A DNA stretch of 64,000 nucleotides from Daphnia pulex (Eukaryota; Arthropoda; Branchiopoda; Diplostraca; Daphniidae): positions 3,246,501-3,310,500 of the forward strand of contig NC_060028.1 of the NCBI RefSeq assembly GCF_021134715.1, written 5' to 3'. Both the position numbers and the translations under genes were made by a program. How positions within the stretch are numbered: position 1 is the first letter of the stretch; each line of letters starts with the position of its first letter. This document shows positions 12,042 to 23,600 of the stretch, one piece after another. The notes below the pieces were generated by a model. It had not been told where the DNA came from, searched no databases, and saw only the letters and a list, made by a program, of their open reading frames with translations.

Positions 12042-13286
12042 CTAATAATTAGGTGAATTAAAATTATGGACTGTAAAGGTGGTTTGGTTTTTTTCTTTCA
12101 AAACATAGCAGATCAGATTCAAATATTCATCATTTCCTTCGATTTTGAATCTTAAGAAAGATGCAGCTTCCACCTGTAGTAAGATAAGCCTCAGTTATTT
12201 TCCAAAAGGAATTTTTTTTAAATAATTACCAAATAAGTTTCCTCTATGTTCCGTTCGGCTGAAAACAAAAATATTTTGAAATGTAGCATGTTGTCATGTT
12301 CTTTTTTTCCAGTTACTAGGATTCAATTGCATGTGGAATCGATTTGAAAAATTTATACTTCATAAGATTCCCATTCAGAAGAGATAATAAAAATATTGGT
12401 TGCATGAAGATCAATATCCCAAATAGCAATTTCCTATGTAATTAGAAAAATTAATTTTGTAAAGTAAACTGATAACACAACGAGAAACCTATGTCGATTT
12501 CGGGTGGTTTTAGAATTTCACCCGAAATCATCATTAATATTACTGAAGGCGAACAATGAGGATTGTATTGAATCTACCTTTTTAGATGACATTCCTAATT
12601 TTTGTTCAGAATCCCAGTTCCAGTCTCCTGGCTTCTAGGCTCTTGACTTGTGATTGGAAAATCTGAATTCTAGATTAAGTACCAATATCAATCACTGATA
12701 GCTCCTTCCCTCCTATTAAATAAAGAACGTTTGAACTGACAAATATAAATGCCTTACATGCATAAACACCCGAAATATAAAAAATTTTTACTTACTTTTC
12801 AACGCAAGAAATGATGAACTGTGGCGAACCTCATCGATATCATCATCCAGAGCAAAAACAATGTTTTCTTCTTCAATTAGATTAGTAAAAACAACTTGTC
12901 TTGCTTCATCGACTACTTGAATTACAGAAATATAGGAATCCGAGTTCATACTTAAGGAGTTTGGCAGAATACTCCCTTCGTAATTCTCTTCTTCAGAAAT
13001 ATCAAATAGCTGGAAAACGTTGATTAGACTGTGAAGTTCCAAATCGGAAACCCTATATTTGAAATTAAAACAAATGAATTTAGAATAGAACTACATTTAA
13101 AATAGTCTTGGAAAATATTGTTTTAACAATTTTGATAAAGTCAAACAAACGTGCTCCCCTGCAAAATTACCTAGCTGTTGAAGTTCCAAGTGCATCCCTT
13201 TGAGTCCTACTTAGGTCCGAGTCATCTTCCAGAGCATGGTTATCAGGACTTTCACGATGCTGGACTTTCACGGTTGCTGACTCAGT
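12042..13286 (-). CDS. 3' part of a spliced acidic gene, unrecognised
   Basis: Four minus-strand exons fit together: 13286-13171 (VKVQHRESPDNHALEDDSDL), 13052-12796 (LELHSLINVFQLFDISEEE, IEEENIVFALDDDIDEVR), a 29-bp exon 12258-12230 (ERNIEETYL) and 12173-12042 (VEAASFLRFKIEGNDEYLNL, then a stop). Donors are GTAATT, GTAAGT and GTAATT; acceptors are AATATAG, TTTTCAG and CTACAG. Phases match at every junction (2 to 1, 1 to 2, 0 to 0), which is hard to get by chance. The product is acidic with no domain I recognise. The 5' end is not located. A plus-strand frame with plausible splice sites overlaps the last exon (11886-12090), but it is weaker. The gene lies 5' to the two-exon fragment at 11252-11716 and might be continuous with it. 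Confidence 0.55.
12492..12526. repeat. Small inverted repeat (hairpin)
   Basis: GATTTCGGGTG and its complement CACCCGAAATC face each other across about 11-12 bases, giving an 11-bp perfect stem. It lies in the large intron of the acidic gene. No function is implied. Confidence 0.6.
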
Positions 13287-13289
13287 CTA

Positions 13290-14195
13290 CATAGTACTTT
13301 ATTTGAGCAATTTTTCGTGTTGAGGTAAGCTTGTGTGTTTTCACGCCTACTTTTCGTTTGTATGAGATAAATTCAAGTCGAGGGGGTGAGATCCTGCAGA
13401 GTTGTCTTCAACAGCGTTAGTTCACGATCCCCGTCAGTCCGTCCACTGTTAACGGGTGTGTATATAGCGTATGTGCACAAAAACATAAAACATACAAATC
13501 GTTGCTGGCCTCTGCCAATCACGTGATCTTCTTATTTCCTCCCTTTCTTATTTCTCTATGCACCTACGCGAGATTTTTTTTTTACATTTTCTGATTTCAA
13601 AAACGAATGGTATGGTGAATTGTCTAATTCTTCCCACCCGGTCAGAAGTGAATTCATATAAATGATCGCAGCCATCAGCCCTTATCTTGCCCCTCTAATA
13701 CCTCCCTAATACCTCTGTCCGTATTCTCCCATACTTTTCTTGTTTTCCAGTTTTTTCGACAAAGTTAATTTATTCTTTTTGTCGGCATTTTTAAGCGTAC
13801 CGCTTTTTTATTAGTATTATTTGGGACGATTACCGGACGTTTTGGCACCAACTAGTAGGTTAGTCACATTCGACTACCATTTTCGCACTGAATTATTACA
13901 AATTCGGTACTAGTCGAAGTAGTGATATGAAAAATGCATCTTTTTTAAGAAAAAAAGAAATTACAAAAATAAACATTTACACTTCTAATTCAACTTCACG
14001 ATCATCATCAGAATTTTTAGAAAATTTTAAAGAATTGAAATCTTAATACAACTTTGCGCAGTTAAATAAAAGTCTTTTGGTGTTCAAGCTATTATTTTGG
14101 TGGTCATCCTACAACTGAAACAGCTAAGAATTTAAGGACGCGTAAATTTTTCTTTTAACTCTTAACCTGTGATGTTGGAGTAACATTTCTTCATA
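13290..14195. other. Non-coding gap
   Basis: No supported frame on either strand. The segment is A+T-rich with pyrimidine runs (13650-13760). It may contain upstream exons of the acidic gene on the minus strand, but none could be fixed by splice sites. Confidence 0.35.
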
Positions 14196-14200
14196 AAGCT

Positions 14201-14720
14201 TCACAAGTCGAGCTTCTTAGCTAATACATCAATAAGCATGCACAAAGGCAGCCGCCTGCCATGTTGTTGGCGACCACAGTGCACGATAAGTCGCGTATGC
14301 CAACCTTCGACGTCATTGTTTTTTCGCATCTTTCTATAGTGTTGACACCAAGAGGAAATGCTTGCATGTTATCATGATTTGCATTAGTTATCCATAGATT
14401 TTGCACATATCCAAACCATTTTTTATAAGTTTTTGTGAATCACCATCGATGGTGACTGAAGGCAATGAGTTAAGAAGGCGGTAAAAGGCATTTTCAATCT
14501 TAGTAACTGGGAGAAATGGAGGCAAAAAACTTGTTTGCAAAATGAAATTTTTATCACTTCGTTATGCAAAAACAAGACCAATCTTTTTTAACTGTCTCAA
14601 AAGACAGTCCACTGGAATCCGCAACCACTTTAAGGATTCGAAAAGTGCTGTCAAGAACCAGACGTTGAGGTATGCGACGAGCATTTCAGGCATAAATAAT
14701 CAAACACTTCGTTTGACCTG
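14201..14720 (-). pseudogene. Mutator-like (MULE) transposase remnant
   Basis: On the minus strand, pieces of a MULE transposase C-terminal half appear in order but in shifting frames. They are a GCGFQWTV block (normally GCWFHW), then LPPFLPVTKIENAFYRLLNS (the LPFLP helix region), a TWIT-like piece, and NNDVEGWHTRLIVHC, the very typical TNN-x-EGWH-xx-L signature, followed by LPLCMLIDVLAKKLDL and a stop at 14201-14203. Several frame changes and stops separate the blocks, so it is dead. The EGWH block is the strongest evidence. Terminal repeats were not found. Confidence 0.65.
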
Positions 14721-14734
14721 CCCGCTAAGTTAGA

Positions 14735-15200
14735 TGCCAATTGGGAATAATTACGCATCTAAAATCAAGGATAAAACTATTAGAGCTCGGTGGGTTGCAA
14801 CTTAAAAAAATAAAAATTCTGCCTAATTCAACGAAGCTAGGGCGGCGGCATTCCTGGAACTATTTTTTTCATCTGGACGGCCTATTGCTTCCAGTAACTC
14901 CCATCCACCAAATAAAATAAACGGGAGATCTTGTCATTTTTTTATTTACCTTTGCGGCGCGAAGAGGTTACGACTTCATCACGCCCGATTCCAACCGTCT
15001 GCTGCTCTTATTTGGCTTAAATGATTTGTCTTGATTGTTTTCTTGTTTTTACTCTTTTTGGTTCGTGTTACAAAACGCGGTAAACAAAAACGAGTAGATA
15101 TTACCTCGTGTGCAATGTGCACATTTTCTCCGCAATTCGAAGTTTAGCATCGACAGCGTACTTAAGGGTCGTCATTTTGAACCGGGAAAATGAAACTTTT
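14735..15200. other. Non-coding gap
   Basis: No supported frame. Composition rises towards G+C between 14940 and 15110, but I see no gene or RNA. Confidence 0.35.
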
Positions 15201-15202
15201 TT

Positions 15203-15530
15203 TCACGCGGGCTTAGGAATGTGACCTCGACGGACGAAGGCACGGTGACAGCCAACAATCTTTTTTTTTTCTTTTTCACGCAACAAATGCTCGTGCACTT
15301 CTTCTTTTTCTGTAAATAGAAAATCTTCTTGGGACTCTTGAAGAAGAGAAAAACGCAGGGGCGCACGCTGACGTTCGTATGTCGAGGAAGGATGAAAGTT
15401 TGATAAAAAACGATAAATTACCTTGTATTCAACAGCATCATTATTCACTTCCACGGAAACAGCTTCAGTTTCTTCTAACACCCAATCTTCTTCAAATTCT
15501 AAATCGAAACTTTTGTTATAACCACAAGCC
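15203..15530 (-). CDS. Two exons of an unrecognised acidic protein
   Basis: Minus-strand exon 1 runs from about 15530 to 15422 (FDLEFEEDWVLEETEAVSVE, ending YK). A GTAATT donor, a 54-bp intron (15421-15368) and a CGTCAG acceptor lead to exon 2, 15367-15203 (RAPLRFSLLQESQEDFLF, LLREKEKKKIVGCHRAF), ending in a stop. The first part is strongly acidic and the second basic. I do not recognise it. Upstream bases are compatible with a CISANKACGYNKS segment, which could be a finger, but that is weak. A T-run at 15261-15270 encodes the Lys tract. Confidence 0.35.
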
Positions 15531-15544
15531 TTGTTGGCCGAAAT

Positions 15545-17335
15545 GCACAGCCTTACGCTTCACGCTTTAATCAACTACTGAATTGTTTCATCAGCTTTCC
15601 CAATTTTTTTTTCAGTAATGCTTGGCGGGGTGTTCTGTGGCCGTCAAACATTTAAATTTTTCGGATATTACAGAGTATTTAGAAATGTCCTTGAGGATCT
15701 CTCTCTCCCGCTCTCTCTCTCATGTGTGTTGTTATGTCTGTCACAGATATTTACAATTTTTTGTCTGTTGTACATCTCCTGTCTATCTTTTTTTACACGC
15801 CTAAAAGACATTTTCCAAACATCATTTTCGATTGGGTAAAGAGACGATAATTGTACACTTAAGCCGACAACCGATATTCTGATACAAAACTCATAGTTAA
15901 TTTAATTAGTCATACACATTATTAAGTTAAATTAGTCATACACACACAAGTGTGTGATAAATTAACGCTGCAGAGGACTGGAGCTGCTCACATTTCTTTT
16001 TCTTGGTTGCATTTATTTTCGTGCCTTGCTTGAAGACAAGATCCTCTTGGCATATTTTCCTTACTAACATTTCGCACGTAAATTGTTGAGCAATCGTGGA
16101 GGAAAAGGATATTTTATTCATTGGATTTTTATGTTTTTTTTTTATTATAATAGACCTGAGCGAAGCAGTCTCCGTACATTTTAGGATTCATAATGATTTT
16201 CGCTTCCATTAGTATCGTGTATATTTTATCAAGTACTTGGTCTTGCTGGAATCGTGTTGGTCTAGATTACGGGGGAAATCATTGAAACTTTTTTTTAACT
16301 CTACTTGTTGTTGAATCGAAAGCCGAATAAATTATTGTTGCGTGTAGCCATTTGAATATATTTTAGTAGGGATTCATTTAACCCAAAATACAATCAAAAT
16401 GTATGGAGAAGGAGGGTGGGGGAAAACAGTCGATAAGGTAACTCGAGCAAAGAATTGTTTGGCTATGAAAATCATTTACTCAACGTTTTCTAAGTTCGCC
16501 AGGTTTTTAAAAATATAATAGTACATAATAATAGTAAATTTGCATAGATAAGGGGAAGAAAATTCTTTGAAATAAGTACGAAAAAAGAAAACAAAAATCC
16601 GTGTTGAATTGGGAAATCAATGGCGAATGTAATAGCCTACATTTCGGTTAGACAGCCGCGAGACCTTTCAAAATTCTTGGAGGACGCCAGTCGCCAGACG
16701 CCTAGGCTTTTTATTTGGTTTAGCTCCCGAACGGATTGAATCCTTGGCAATCGATAAAAATCCTTCGTGAAAAAACCTTTTTTTTTAATATTTACAAAAG
16801 GAGACAAAAATATAATGGGAGAAACGAATCAAACATTTATTCAATAGAGCAATAAAAAATAGGACAAGAGAAGAAAAAAAGAAAACATAAATTTGTGTGT
16901 AATTGGGAAATCAATGTCGAATCTAATACATTTATGTTAGATAAGCGTGATACCCTTCAAATATAATTTGTCAGTGAAACTGTCAAAAACAAACGGGGTA
17001 ATAGCTATATATATATAGGATAAAGAAGCGTAAAGAAGATCCACTGCCTCATATATTTTGGTAAATTTGATAGAATATTCACAAAACTGGAGACCAATCG
17101 ACGATCGATAGATGGGGAGACATTTACCTTGTTTTGCCTTTACTGTTAGTCTCACAGTGAAAGATAAAATTAAGAAAAATCTCCATTGGCTACGTAGATC
17201 AAACATTTATGAATAACTTTGAAATAAAACAATCACTACTTTTATTTTTTATGTATTTTTATCAAGTGTCGTGAAATCGGGACATTTTTTTGTCATAATC
17301 CAGTCAGTGTGAAACTAATGAGTCTCTGTTTCGCA
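15545..17335. other. Non-coding stretch
   Basis: Pyrimidine-rich from 15690 to 15730 (CT repeats), otherwise A+T-rich. Two similar segments, near 16560-16640 and 16860-16935, share a GGGAAATCAATG(G/T)CGAAT core with flanking A-rich sequence, suggesting an old local duplication about 290 bp apart. No gene is seen. Confidence 0.4.
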
Positions 17336-17339
17336 AATG

Positions 17340-18310
17340 GCAAATTTGGTCAAAGCTCCATCAAGAGAATAAAACCGGATGGAATTCACTGTTCACCATG
17401 ATTGAAAGCCTTTATTTGGCCTTGAAGGACGAGGTTGATGCGACTCCTTCCTTATGCATCGTTCCGATCTGTTGTTAGGTGAATTTGAATGGATTAGCTA
17501 CTCTGTCTGGAGTGAGAGACATCCTCAAGTCATTTGAAGATACAACGAGGTATCTCAGTTCGCAGTATTATCCTTTCCTCTCCAAAGTTATTCCTTCGAT
17601 AAGGATTCTTCTATTTAATATTGGAGTGATGCAACCGATGCTACGCAACACGAACTGGATAAATTGATAAAGGATCTGACTGACAACTTTACGTCCCGTT
17701 CCGATCAATCACTCCGAAAACTCACATCGACCCTTGTTACAACCTATCTCGATCTTCGGTGATATTATTTTAATGAGCATTCAAGTGTTCCTCTTTTAAT
17801 TGCAAAAATGATTTATCTTCTTTCAGCTTCAATTGAAAATGAAATTTTCTGACAGAGGGGAGGGGTCTGTCAGCCGAAATTGCCGAACTCAGTGTTGATT
17901 CGGAACTAAGAGCTGCAGCTATTAGATGTTCGTCTTCAACCATCCAGAGCTCTGTTGCAGTTCCATCAATTTCGGAGAAAAGCATTTTCGAAAGCTTTCA
18001 AGACCAGTTCGTTAGCCTTGAAAATGCTAACTTGACGGTTCGGAACTCCAACATGACTATCAACATCATCATCAATATCAAATATTACCTTTCGCAACTT
18101 TACATGCAATGGAATTCTGACCCTTTCGAGTACTGGAAGTCGAAGCAATTTGACGGAAATTTGCTTCCTTTTATCGGAGTTTTGTAAAGAAATTTTTCTG
18201 TAACCTTCAACTTCCGTTCTTTCATAGGCAATTTTCTCAGCAGCTGGTGACCTGATCATCAGGAAAACCGCCATTTTCCTACGAAACTCCTCCTTCGCAG
18301 TAGAATATTC
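17340..18310 (+). pseudogene. hAT-type (ZBED-like) transposase remnant
   Basis: Plus-strand pieces of a hAT transposase appear in order. First is a WNSLFTMIESLYLAL block (normally TRWNSTY-M), then LATLSGVRDILKSFEDTTRY and SSQYYPFLSKVIPSIRILL (the L-PFE-AT-LS-YPTLS-V-P region), TSTLVTTYLDLR (the TLLDPRFK region), and after an insertion YLSQLYMQWNSDPFEYWKSK, the dimerisation region before the usual SERVFS block. Frames change several times, with stops near 17476, 17666, 17760 and 18184. A poly-C run (18311-18324) follows. No terminal inverted repeats or 8-bp duplications were identified. It is inactive. Confidence 0.65.
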
Positions 18311-18329
18311 CCCCCCCCCCCCCCGCAGA

Positions 18330-19960
18330 TTTTGGTGGCAACCACGATCTCCTAGTGGGTCCTGGCCATGGTAAAATTGATTAGGTTGATGGACCTGGCC
18401 TTGATGACAGGGATCTTCTAGACGGTCCCGGCTTTGGTGATCCCAAAAAGCGTCAAGCACATGCACAGTTACAACCTCCCCACCCTTTATTTAAGAGAAA
18501 AAAATTCTGGCTCAACATTAAACTTTCTTTCAATGTCCATTTCTAGGATCCATTGTGGGAGAATAGGTGTTCGTTGAGATTCTTAAAAGAGCATTGGAGA
18601 AACACGCAGAAGCTTTGGATATTAAACTTTTCCAGACGAAATGCCTCAGCGACGAGGACGAATTTTAGTAACTTTTCAGTTCTCAATACACATTGCTGAC
18701 GGAATTCACGCACAACAGCTATTTGAGTCACACGTTTTTACTTATGTTGCATTTTTTTCTTGTTTCACGTTTTAAAAATAAAACGACACGGTTAGCAATG
18801 ATAAAACTCCAATATCCGGGTGAAGATCACATACGGCCGTCACCAAATGAAACCCTGCAGCGGGTATTTGAGCTGTCGTCATGTGGACAACTAACGTTTT
18901 GGGGGAGACTAATTATGGGACTCCTTCCAAGTTCAACAGAAATTATCGACTCGTCTTCTTTGAAATTCTTCGAATTCAATTCAATTTAATACCATTCCTT
19001 GAAATGGCAGAAAAAGCACGTCAATTGTATGAATGAAGATGAAGATGAATGAAGACATTTAAGTCCTTGCCAAAGGAAACCAATTCAGATTTTGTTTTTA
19101 AAAATGTGACATAACTCGAATTTTTACAGAATCTATGCATTCCATGTATTTCGCTTTAAAAATATAGAAAAAAAACAAGGAAAAATTTTTAAAATAAATT
19201 TAGTATTATGATGATTAGAACCTATGACTACTCAGATGACAATCGCTATGCCAAGTAGGTTGCCTTTGGCTTGCTATATTTCTAAAAATAGCTAATCATT
19301 ACCCCCTTTTTGGGAGTAAAACAGCACTTTAGTAAGGCTACGGCTGATGAAATCCTGCATATAAGGGAGAGCTATTCTGTAACGTCCACAAATAAAAAAA
19401 TCACGTGATCTTGAACTTTGATAAAATGCTGGAAAACATCGGATGAAGCCTTATGGAGAATTCCTACAGCGTGAAACCACCGTACTCTCTATCACTCTGC
19501 TCTCATTTTCCAAGTTATTTTTTTTTATTAATGTAATGCAACTGGCAATGGTTTGTTTTTCAAAAATTTGATTTATTTCAGTCTAGCATAGAATTAATGT
19601 CAATCAAATCTTAAATTTAGAAGTAGCAAAAATAGTTATAATTAAATGAAGGGCTAACTGGCTTTAACTATTAATAGGTGATTTTTCCATGATCTCTTAC
19701 TCTATTCCAAGAAATATCTAATCCGAAAAATACATTAAGGGGAAAACTTGAAAGATGGTTAACTTTAGGTTAACTTCAAAGCTGCTCCGTTCGAATATTT
19801 TAAACTATTTGTATTTTTCCGAAATGACGAGAAGTTGTTACTTAATTACCTAAACAGGTATTGTAATTACCTAAACATATTTATAAATTTTCTCATATGC
19901 CTTTTCAGCGATTGCAAAATATCTGTACACACGTTTTTTCTGTTATTATGTAAAATACAG
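18330..19960. other. Non-coding stretch
   Basis: Short frames only. A minus-strand frame shadows the hAT remnant and is not a gene. From 19040 to 19960 the sequence is A+T-rich and featureless to my reading. Confidence 0.45.
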
Positions 19961-20008
19961 TACCCACGCCAGGTATTGGTTCACCCCGGTCCAAAATAGG
20001 CGTCTTAA

Positions 20009-20044
20009 CCCGCGCGAGATAGGCCTTACGGTGTCTCGCGCGGG
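20009..20044. repeat. Perfect G+C-rich hairpin
   Basis: CCCGCGCGAGA and TCTCGCGCGGG form a perfect 11-bp stem around a 14-base loop. It is unusually G+C-rich for its surroundings and sits just left of the long palindrome. Confidence 0.8.
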
Positions 20045-20126
20045 ATTTTTTAAAAAATGCTTAGGTTGGTCAAACGAGGTTTATTTTTTTTTATCAGAAA
20101 GATAAAAAAATATTCTTCATCTTTCT

Positions 20127-20471
20127 GATTTTTAATTTTTAAAAAGTGTTGAGGTTCTGTATTTAAATTCATCGTTTTGAAATATTGGTTCACCCAAAAA
20201 ATGTATCGCATGGCCTGTCCCTACCCGCGGCATGGCATTAGGATATGGCGGGGAGAAATCCTTTGTCTTCCATATCCTAAGGCAATGCCGCGGGTAGGGA
20301 CAGGCCATGCGATATGGCAGGGATATGGCGGGGAGAAATCCTTTGTCTTCCATATCCTAAGGCAATGCCGCGGGTAGGGACAGGCCATGCGATACATTTT
20401 TTGGGTGAACCAATATTTCAAAACGATGAATTTAAATACAGAACCTCAACACTTTTTAAAAATTAAAAATC
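20127..20471. repeat. Long palindrome (fold-back) with internal direct repeat
   Basis: The left arm, 20127-20248, is the reverse complement of 20350-20471 with two mismatches that I can find over 122 bp. The centre contains a direct repeat: 20241-20314 and 20321-20394 are identical over 74 bases, at a period of 80. The arms overlap these repeats, so the whole can fold in more than one way. The structure resembles a fold-back or hairpin MITE. Small frames on both strands here (PYPRH-type) are shadows of the palindrome and not genes. Confidence 0.85.
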
Positions 20472-20620
20472 TGTTTTTGGTCTGTAAATGGTGATCCCTT
20501 TTTACGGATCTGTCACAGACCTGTATGACAGTCTGTAAAAGTGTTTCACTCCAAACAATTTACAGACTCTCAAAAACAGATCTGTAACAGACCTGAACCA
20601 GAGTCTGTGTGCTACCTGGG
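20471..20620. repeat. CTGTNAC-rich inverted repeats beside the palindrome
   Basis: CTGTTTTTGGTCTGTAAAT at 20471 faces a near-complement ending CTCAAAAACAG at about 20580. In between, the word (A/T)CAGAC or GTCTGTA occurs repeatedly in both orientations, for example around 20515, 20531, 20565 and 20606. Dense short inverted words of this sort are typical of subterminal regions of DNA transposons. CCAGGTA (19969) and TACCTGG (20613) could be distant ends of the same element; this is inference. Confidence 0.5.
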
Positions 20621-20624
20621 AAAC

Positions 20625-23600
20625 TATGTTTAGTTTAATAAGGTTTACCAGGACCATTTTTCATGTCACCAAGTTGTTGATATAATTGCGGCATTTTACA
20701 TCTTGCAGTTGCAGGTGCCAAACCTCGATTTTTAGGTTCGCTGGTTCCAGTATTTGAGGAATTATTGGGTTATTCTCGTTGACTTGTTCGCCAGTATGCT
20801 AGATGACTATTTCAGCTGGCATACCTAGGTTTTTCCAACCAGCAGAAGAATTTACTGAACCAGGTTTCTACTTCAACACAGTCGAGCTAAATCTCTAATA
20901 ATCTCTAATCTTTATTGAATGAACTAGGTTTCTGTTGTGTTAGCTATATATTCCGAAGAGAAAAGAAGGATGTAGATGATAATCATGAAGTGTTGACAAG
21001 CGAATTAATGGGTGTGTAAATGTGGGGTAGGGGTGATCGAGTGCTACTTTAAGATACACTCGACACGGTAAAAATGTGATGTGATTATTACATGCTTATT
21101 ACATAGTTTAAATACATATTTAGTATGGGCCATTTTAGTATGTAATTAACTATGTGGTGAATACGTAATAGGCCCTGTATAAATATGCAATAGTTAACAT
21201 TTATTTAGTATATCGTTAGTATGTATTCTTGCAAAAGCGAATAACCATAATCGTTATTTAAACTAATAAATAACTATTTAAAATCCCTGTAGACGATCGC
21301 TTCATAGAAATCTAATGCTATAAAAAGAGAATTTTTAGGTTAAAAAATTAAAGTAAAAAAGAAAACCCTCCCACTTATAGGTTTGGTAACTCATCTTTTT
21401 ACACCCTTCGGTAGTGTTCTATCCACTACACCATATCAACTGATACATGATGGATAGATTTGAACCTACCATCCACAATAAATGGTTACTACATAGTTTT
21501 TTGAATTATTTTACTTGTTGTTGGATAGCATATTAAGTGAAGAAACCTTTGTGTTATAATTATATAAAATTTGAGGAGACATATTCCATAAAATATTAAT
21601 TTCACTAAAACACTTAATAAATGTTTCTCTATCTGCCTAAATCGTGCTTTATAAAAGCGTAGATCATTCTAAATAGGAAATTTCTAAAAAGGGATATAAA
21701 ATGGATTTTGATATGAAACCCTGAAACCTTCTAAAGATATACAATGAATTTACTTTAAAAGTGTAACTATACACTGGTATTGACTGGATATTGCTATACA
21801 TTTTCTGATGAAATATCAGAGTTACAATAGTTATACATTACACTTGTGATGAAAACTCCTCTCCATAAAAGTCCTAACCCCAACGGAGGGGTAAAATTAC
21901 CAAAAACCGCACCTTTTATGCAAGATGTTAGATTTTATTTGTTAGAAAAGACATACAGACGTACTTAATATAATTAATAACTTGCAAACGTCTACTTAAT
22001 GTTAAAGTAACTTGGTTTTTACCTACTTACGTAGTACTAATTGTTACTAATAAATTATGGCACTAATACGTACTCAAAATGTAATAACTTTGAAAAAGTA
22101 GTCAATGTTATAAAAAATTTGTTTTTATTATTTTACTACGTACTGAGCATGTAACTGCTTGAAAACATGATATATTATGGCATAATACCTTGGCCCTAGT
22201 GGAGGTTTGTCGGGTCAAAACTAGTGTCAAACTGTTGTTGATCACTGGTGTAAAGTGTGATACCGGTGTTTGACACTGGTGTTACACCCACTTGTTTTCG
22301 TGATGGGGCGGTTTTTGAACCGGTTTTTAACACCCTTGTTTTTTTTGGGGGGGGGGATTGTATTTGTTTTGGTGTGTTACACTAGTTTAGTACTGCAGTT
22401 TCACCCCAGTTTTTATCTAGTGTTTGTTCTAGTTTTTTCCCCAGAATTTTCATGAAAATTATCCTTACTAAGCTATAGTTTCTTACACTAGTTTGAAACC
22501 CTCTAAATTTACTGGCGCGTAAAACTTATTTTTAATCCCGTTTTTTCCCGTTATTTTCCAGGTTAAAGTCCTGTTTATTAACGAGTTTCTTACACCGGTT
22601 TAAAACCTTGTCTAAATACTATTGATGAAAACCAATCCATTCCTGGAATTATATAAAAATTAAATGGATTTACAAGGGATTGAATTTTGCACTGTTAATT
22701 TATTAAAAACAAAAATTAGTTGTCAGCTATTCATTTACTTCTAATCATTCACTGTATTCAGTACGAAAAATAGTGAGGTGTATCACCAGGGACAAAATGA
22801 TGCTGTAGGTTAATGTAGGCTGGAGGATAACGGCGGAACAACCTTGAAGACCACATTAAAATGGGTACAAGGCGAAGCTTTTTTTAAATAAGCAATCATT
22901 TCCTGGTGGACAGGTTACCAGATAAATAAACAATAGTTCAATGTCACCATCAGCCGTTGAAAACGATGGTTCTAGAGAATGTACGTCAATGCCCTCGCAC
23001 AAGTTGGCGACATTTCTTTTGCCATGTTTTGTCTTGGCTCTTGGGGTCTCTCCGGGTTTTGTCCCTGGAGTCACTTGAAGGTTGAGGTCGGGCCATTTTT
23101 AAGGGAGGGGTCGTTAGTGGCTCATCGTCATGGTAATACATATGAGGTTTACCTCATTGAACTTGGAAGGCTGTGCCGCGATTTTGGTCCCTAACTGGAT
23201 TTGATGTTTGCCTAGCGGTTGTGGCTGTGTTTTTGATTGGTTAAGTTGATGTCGGTAACAATGAATTTTAGGTATAGGAATGGTTTAAACTTATGGCAAG
23301 TTTTTGGTACTTGATTTGCTTGATTTGTGCTTGATTTCTCGTTCCCCCACCCAGATGTAATTGGTCATCCAACCCGGTAACCCAGCTATGCTATCCGTCC
23401 CCCCGCTATCATCTATGGCTACATTTCACCCCTATTTCTCCGAGGCTTTTTTCCCACTTGCTGCTGCCATCTACCGGGAGCTCGTCAAAATGGCTGAACA
23501 GATCGGAACAGATAAGACAGATGAGAGTCTCGTTCTACCAGCGCCCTGCGCCCCCTTATCTACGAAATCCCTTGTGCGGAATAGGCCTACTGTTTTTTAC

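Noticed and set aside
11886..12090. Plus-strand two-exon frame (NPDYVVREATISGNIWSPNC..HIHVWQPG)
   Set aside because: Splice sites are plausible, but the opposite strand has four phase-consistent exons covering part of it; kept only as a caution.
12300..12470. Minus-strand DIDLHATNIFI reading that recalls a kinase catalytic loop
   Set aside because: The frame is about 25 codons with no other kinase motif nearby.
17966..18466. 166-codon minus-strand frame
   Set aside because: Antisense to the hAT remnant, whose YLSQLY..SDPFEYWKSK block is recognisable; the N-terminal part is low-complexity over the C-run.
20132..20421. Overlapping frames with PYPRH-type repeats on both strands
   Set aside because: They mirror each other because the DNA is a palindrome; no start context or homologue pattern.
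21360..21470. Possible tRNA on the minus strand
   Set aside because: A T-arm-like word and a D-arm-like word are present, but in the wrong order for a tRNA.
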